This document shows positions 61,077-64,000 of a stretch of DNA of 64,000 bases, one piece after another; positions within the stretch are counted from its first letter, which is position 1; every line of letters begins with the position of its first letter. A program made the position numbers and the translations under genes. The notes under the pieces were generated by a model. It worked only from the letters and a program-made list of their open reading frames with translations, made no database searches and was not told where the DNA came from. Origin of the DNA: JAAYTY01 sp964569245 (lineage in GTDB: Bacteria > Fermentibacterota > Fermentibacteria > Fermentibacterales > Fermentibacteraceae); contig CAZMTK010000012.1 of assembly GCA_964569245.1 (NCBI GenBank), positions 4,415 to 68,414 on the forward strand, read 5' to 3'.

Positions 61077-61654
61077 GCCCCTTCCAGGCACTCTCCCTTG
61101 CTATGGCCGGGATGCTTGCCGCTCCCGCAGGCTGCTTCATGGCCACTACTGGCCTGCTGTTCATGCCTGCCCTCCTCGTCCTCTCGGGCTGCTTCGCATG
61201 GGGACCCCGGTGGATCGCAAGGCTCCTCGCCGCCTCCTCGCTGCCTTTGATCCTGCTCGCCTGGGCGGCGCTGAGGCACGACGGGCCCGCAGTCGAGAGG
61301 TCAGCCCGCTGGGCTCTGGCCATGGGGTCCGGGCTGTTCTTCCCGTCGCTCGCGGGGGTCGGAAGAATCGCCTGGTGGCTCTCCGAGTGCTCGAACAGGG
61401 TTGTTCTGCTCAGGGGCGTCCTGTCGGACCTCTCGGTGATGATCCGTTCGGCTGTGCCAGCGGCGAGACGCGTTCGCTCGTCGCTCGGGAAGGGCCGCAT
61501 CTCGATCGAGGAGATTGCAGGGTCCATGAGCTCCTCCATCCGGGATGCCGTTGAGGAACCGCCCCTGGACGCACCGGCGTCTGTCTCCCCCCTGCTCCCG
61601 ATAGCGGGGTTCGCCGCATGGCTGTTCGCCATGGCCGGCCTGGCGGGTCTGTGA
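61073..61654 (+). CDS. Membrane protein of unknown function
   Basis: A 193-residue protein with about four hydrophobic segments (residues 8-25, 30-45, 52-68, 175-190) and a basic middle (AARRVRSSLGKGRISIEEI near 130). I do not recognise the family. The TTG start overlaps the pseudouridine synthase stop and its own stop overlaps truA, so it is translated within the RNA-modification operon. Confidence 0.65.
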   Translation: MSPFQALSLAMAGMLAAPAGCFMATTGLLFMPALLVLSGCFAWGPRWIARLLAASSLPLILLAWAALRHDGPAVERSARWALAMGSGLFFPSLAGVGRIAWWLSECSNRVVLLRGVLSDLSVMIRSAVPAARRVRSSLGKGRISIEEIAGSMSSSIRDAVEEPPLDAPASVSPLLPIAGFAAWLFAMAGLAGL

Positions 61655-62409
61655 CGCGGCTTGCACTTCTCATCGAATACGACGGCACATGCTTCAGCGG
61701 GTGGCAGGCTCAGAGAGGAAGGCGCACCGTCCAGGGCGTGCTGGAGGAGTGCGCGTCAAAGCTCTGTTCACGCGATGTGGGACTGACCGGGAGCGGCAGG
61801 ACGGACTCGGGGGTCCATGCCCTCGGCCAGGTCGCGCATCTGGATGTGGAGGATGACGAATCGTCCAGGATCTCCACAGGGCTGCCAGAGGTTCTGCCGC
61901 CGGACGTGGCGATCCTTGAGACGGCAAGGGCTCCCGACGGATTCCACTGCAGATTCTCCGCCTTGTCGAGATCCTACAGATACAGGATCATCCGCGGCAG
62001 GCATCCCCTCCTCTCGCGCTATGCCTTCCAGCTCCCGTACAGGGAACTCGACACCGAGGCCATGCAGAAGGCTGCCAGCCTCTGCCTCGGCAGGCACGAC
62101 TGGAAGGGGATGGCCAGGGAGGGAAGTTCGAACAGGACCTGGATGGTAGATGTCCTCGATGCTTCGGTCGTCGAGAACGGCGCGGGCTGGACTATGGACA
62201 TTCGCGCCGACAGGTTCCTCCGCGGCATGGTTCGTCTTTGGGCAGGGGCCCTGGTGGACGTGGGCAGGGGGAGGATGACCCCGGAGGCGGTTGGTGACAT
62301 ACTCCTGTCGGGGGACAGGGCCATGGCGGGTCCGTCCCTTCCCCCGCAAGGCCTCGTTCTCACAGGAGTGGAGTACCCTTGGCGGATCTTTTCGACAGAC
62401 GCGATCTGA
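61651..62409 (+). CDS. truA: tRNA pseudouridine38-40 synthase
   Basis: A 252-residue TruA with YDGTCFSGWQAQRGRRTVQGVLEE near residue 10, the catalytic Asp in GSGRTDSGVHALGQVAH near 55 and the C-terminal RADRFLRGMVRLWAGALVDVG. It makes pseudouridine at positions 38-40 of tRNA. The GTG at 61651 overlaps the preceding stop; its end overlaps the next gene by 31 bases. Confidence 0.95.
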   Translation: MTRLALLIEYDGTCFSGWQAQRGRRTVQGVLEECASKLCSRDVGLTGSGRTDSGVHALGQVAHLDVEDDESSRISTGLPEVLPPDVAILETARAPDGFHCRFSALSRSYRYRIIRGRHPLLSRYAFQLPYRELDTEAMQKAASLCLGRHDWKGMAREGSSNRTWMVDVLDASVVENGAGWTMDIRADRFLRGMVRLWAGALVDVGRGRMTPEAVGDILLSGDRAMAGPSLPPQGLVLTGVEYPWRIFSTDAI

Positions 62410-63323
62410 AGCTTGCGAGCCTTGCCGGCAGGTGCTCGAGGGTCGGCCCCGACAGCCTCTGGCGCCCATGGACCGGACACGACATCCGTGACTTCGCGGC
62501 ATCGCTGCCCGACACCCTGGCCGCCCGCTCTCTCAGGGAGATCGCCTCCGCCATTGCAGGAGCCGTGCGCGAAGGATCTCCAAGGATTCTCATGTACGGA
62601 GGACACGTCATCAAATGCGGAATGGGCCCTCTGCTCTGCGACTGGGCCGGCAGGGGCCTGCTGAGCTGTCTGGCCACTAACGGCGCCGGCTCCATTCACG
62701 ACCTCGAGATGGCCCTTTTCGGGCAGACCTCGGAGGACGTCGAGGCCGGCCTCGCCGACGGCTCGTTCGGCATGTGGGAGGAGACTCTCCGCATCTACGC
62801 CGAGGCTGTCGACAGAGCGGAGGAGGGAGCGACAGGCCTCGGAGCGGCGCTCGGCGATGTGATCCTGGAGCACGGAGGAGATCCTCTTTCGAGCCCTCTC
62901 GCAGCATGCAGATCGGCCGGCGTTCCCGTGACGGTTCATCCCGCGCTGGGCACGGACATCGTTCACCCCTCGCCCCGCCTGGACTGGGGAAGACTCGGGA
63001 GGGCTGCCGAGCGCGACTTCGACGCCCTCGGAAGACAGGTGGCAGGGCTCGAGGGCGGAGTGGTGCTGAATGCGGGCTCCGCCGTAGTCATGCCCGAGGT
63101 CTTCCTGAAGCTGCTCTCCTGCGCCCGGAACCTCGGAGCCCCTGTCGGAGGCTTCCTCGCCGCCAATTTCGACATGATACAGCACTACAGGCCGACTCAG
63201 AACGTGCTCTCGAGGCCGGCTTCCGCTCTGGGGGGCAGGGGGCTGGCAGTGACGGGACACCACGAGGTCATGCTGCCCCTGCTGGACCTCTTCCTGAGGA
63301 TTGCCGAAGAGGAGGGCGGATGA
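62379..63323 (+). CDS. Conserved hypothetical, deoxyhypusine-synthase-like fold
   Basis: A 314-residue protein with a Rossmann-like core: MYGGHVIKCGMGPLLCDWAGRG near residue 72, LATNGAGSIHDLEMALFGQTSEDV near 97 and a closing GHHEVMLPLLDLFLRI. The arrangement resembles deoxyhypusine-synthase-like proteins of unassigned function, but the active-site lysine loop is not identified. The TTG start overlaps truA by 31 bases. No substrate is proposed. Confidence 0.7.
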   Translation: MADLFDRRDLKLASLAGRCSRVGPDSLWRPWTGHDIRDFAASLPDTLAARSLREIASAIAGAVREGSPRILMYGGHVIKCGMGPLLCDWAGRGLLSCLATNGAGSIHDLEMALFGQTSEDVEAGLADGSFGMWEETLRIYAEAVDRAEEGATGLGAALGDVILEHGGDPLSSPLAACRSAGVPVTVHPALGTDIVHPSPRLDWGRLGRAAERDFDALGRQVAGLEGGVVLNAGSAVVMPEVFLKLLSCARNLGAPVGGFLAANFDMIQHYRPTQNVLSRPASALGGRGLAVTGHHEVMLPLLDLFLRIAEEEGG

Positions 63324-63820
63324 AGGGGAGGGAGACTGCATGCCTGATGCTTGCAGCCCTCTTGCTGGCGTCATGCGGACGGCAGACTACCCGGCCTGAG
63401 GCCGGGACGGATGCGCGATCCTCAGGGCCGGTTGATCCCTACGGAGATCCGAGGACCTATTCCGGCGATCCCTTCGCCGGGTTCCTCGAGGTCAGGACTA
63501 TCGAACTCCCGGCGGAGGATTCGACGGCCTCGGATTCCGCGGGCACGGCGGAATCGCCGGTGGTCGCCGCGGCCTCCTCCGACCGCGGACCGTGGTGCAT
63601 ACAGATAGCCGCATGCTCTGCAGAGGCGGATGCCGCTCGCGCAGCCGCCCAGGCCGATCCTCTCACGGAACTGGAATGCACCGTTGATTTCGAGTCTCCC
63701 TGGTGGAAGGTGCGGCTGGGAGCCTTCGCGACGCGCGAGCAGGCCGAGACCAGACTGGCAGAGGTGCGGGCGCTAGGCTACTCCGACGCCTGGGTGGTCC
63801 GCCGCATCGGCGGGGATTGA
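63320..63820 (+). CDS. SPOR-domain lipoprotein
   Basis: A 166-residue protein with lipobox LLASCG (Cys19), a low-complexity Ser/Asp/Pro linker (residues 20-88) and a C-terminal SPOR domain (PWCIQIAACSAEADA near 92, WWKVRLGAFATREQAETRL near 125, DAWVVRRI). SPOR domains bind denuded peptidoglycan at division sites. The ATG overlaps the preceding stop. Its own TGA forms part of the -35 of the tRNA-Gly promoter. Confidence 0.9.
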   Translation: MKGRETACLMLAALLLASCGRQTTRPEAGTDARSSGPVDPYGDPRTYSGDPFAGFLEVRTIELPAEDSTASDSAGTAESPVVAAASSDRGPWCIQIAACSAEADAARAAAQADPLTELECTVDFESPWWKVRLGAFATREQAETRLAEVRALGYSDAWVVRRIGGD

Positions 63821-63848
63821 CAGAAGCGCTTGGCCGGGGCGATATAAC
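63817..63848 (+). promoter_or_regulatory. Promoter of tRNA-Gly
   Basis: TTGACA (63817-63822) is consensus; GATATA (63841-63846, 18-bp spacing) or TATAAC (63843-63848, 20-bp) is the -10. It lies 15-17 bases before the tRNA. The upstream TGA stop supplies the hexamer's TGA. Confidence 0.75.
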
Positions 63849-63862
63849 CGGCGCCTTGCGGA

Positions 63863-63938
63863 GCGGGAATAGCTCAGTTGGTAGAGCTCTACCTTGCCAA
63901 GGTAGATGTCGCGGGTTCGAGTCCCGTTTCCCGCTCCA
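63863..63938 (+). tRNA. tRNA-Gly (anticodon GCC)
   Basis: Acceptor GCGGGAA pairs with TTCCCGC, then TCCA with CCA encoded. Anticodon stem CTACC/GGTAG encloses TTGCCAA with GCC at 63896-63898, reading GGC/GGU. D-loop and T-arm (GGTTCGAGTCC) are canonical, length 76. The 62 bases after it to the window end hold nothing recognisable. Confidence 0.97.
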
Positions 63939-64000
63939 ATTTCCTTGCCACACCGTAATTCGAACAGGGTTCGGGGGAGAAGTTCCCGCGACACTGAAGA

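Overview
The window reads as a GC-rich, Gram-negative, uncultivated bacterium, most likely of the Fibrobacteres-Chlorobi-Bacteroidetes (FCB) neighbourhood, for example a Fermentibacteria- or Eisenbacteria-like lineage. That placement is inference. It rests on a secreted FG-GAP/VCBS protein with a C-terminal Por/FlgD-like sorting tail, two short outer-membrane beta-barrel proteins, a DUF4954 protein, many GTG/TTG starts with strong GGAGG sites, and dense head-to-tail operons with ATGA/GTGA overlaps. A run of 100 Ns at 23282-23381 shows that this is a scaffold with an assembly gap, consistent with a metagenome-derived genome.

Layout. 1-4200: a CrtQ/CrtO-like pair (glycosyl carotenoid-acid formation and acylation) and small membrane or unknown proteins. 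4200-9300: a serpin lipoprotein facing a GNAT protein, then an aldehyde:ferredoxin oxidoreductase, a double-domain class II aldolase-like protein and a DUF486 protein. 9400-14200: a methionine module of homocysteine methyltransferase-methylenetetrahydrofolate reductase fusion, stand-alone MetH reactivation domain, and MetH without that domain. 14200-17750: a glycosyltransferase and three overlapping zinc-ribbon genes that appear to be paralogues. 17800-21200: yebC, ruvC-ruvA-ruvB, queH. 21300-23550: the VCBS protein and a tandem array of 102-bp hairpin-rich units interrupted by the gap.

23540-32300: a secreted unknown, pepT, an HTH-EIIA regulator, pyrBI, and a cluster of membrane glycosyltransferase, B12-binding radical SAM and GT2 genes facing a SPASM radical SAM gene. 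32400-38400: OsmC, a glutamine amidotransferase, PepD, DUF4954, then an operator-preceded permease-HMA/ArsR metal-resistance pair. 38400-44800: a two-subunit class I fumarase with malic enzyme (fumarate to malate to pyruvate), a CNNM-type protein, DUF3795, a triple zinc ribbon, TspO and a CPBP-like protein. 44800-48350: an FAD-linked oxidase, an aconitase-fold protein lacking catalytic residues, and a barrel protein.

48380-52600: tRNA-Thr, glmM-glmS (amino-sugar supply) and a YihY protein. 52680-53060: a frameshifted Ca/Na antiporter relic. 53250-55380: a YchF-like GTPase with an altered P-loop and a DUF2089/membrane/SHOCT operon. 55550-58280: glgC, a strongly promoted outer-membrane protein with a clear terminator, and a 205-bp element bounded by 32-bp inverted repeats. 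58280-64000: an aminotransferase, then PpiC lipoprotein, RluD-type synthase, membrane protein, truA, a conserved unknown, a SPOR lipoprotein and tRNA-Gly.

Most genes are housekeeping or central metabolism. The least explained items are the 102-bp repeat array, the inverted-repeat element, the zinc-ribbon trio and the aconitase-like pseudoenzyme. No CRISPR array, prophage, insertion-sequence transposase or rRNA gene was seen.
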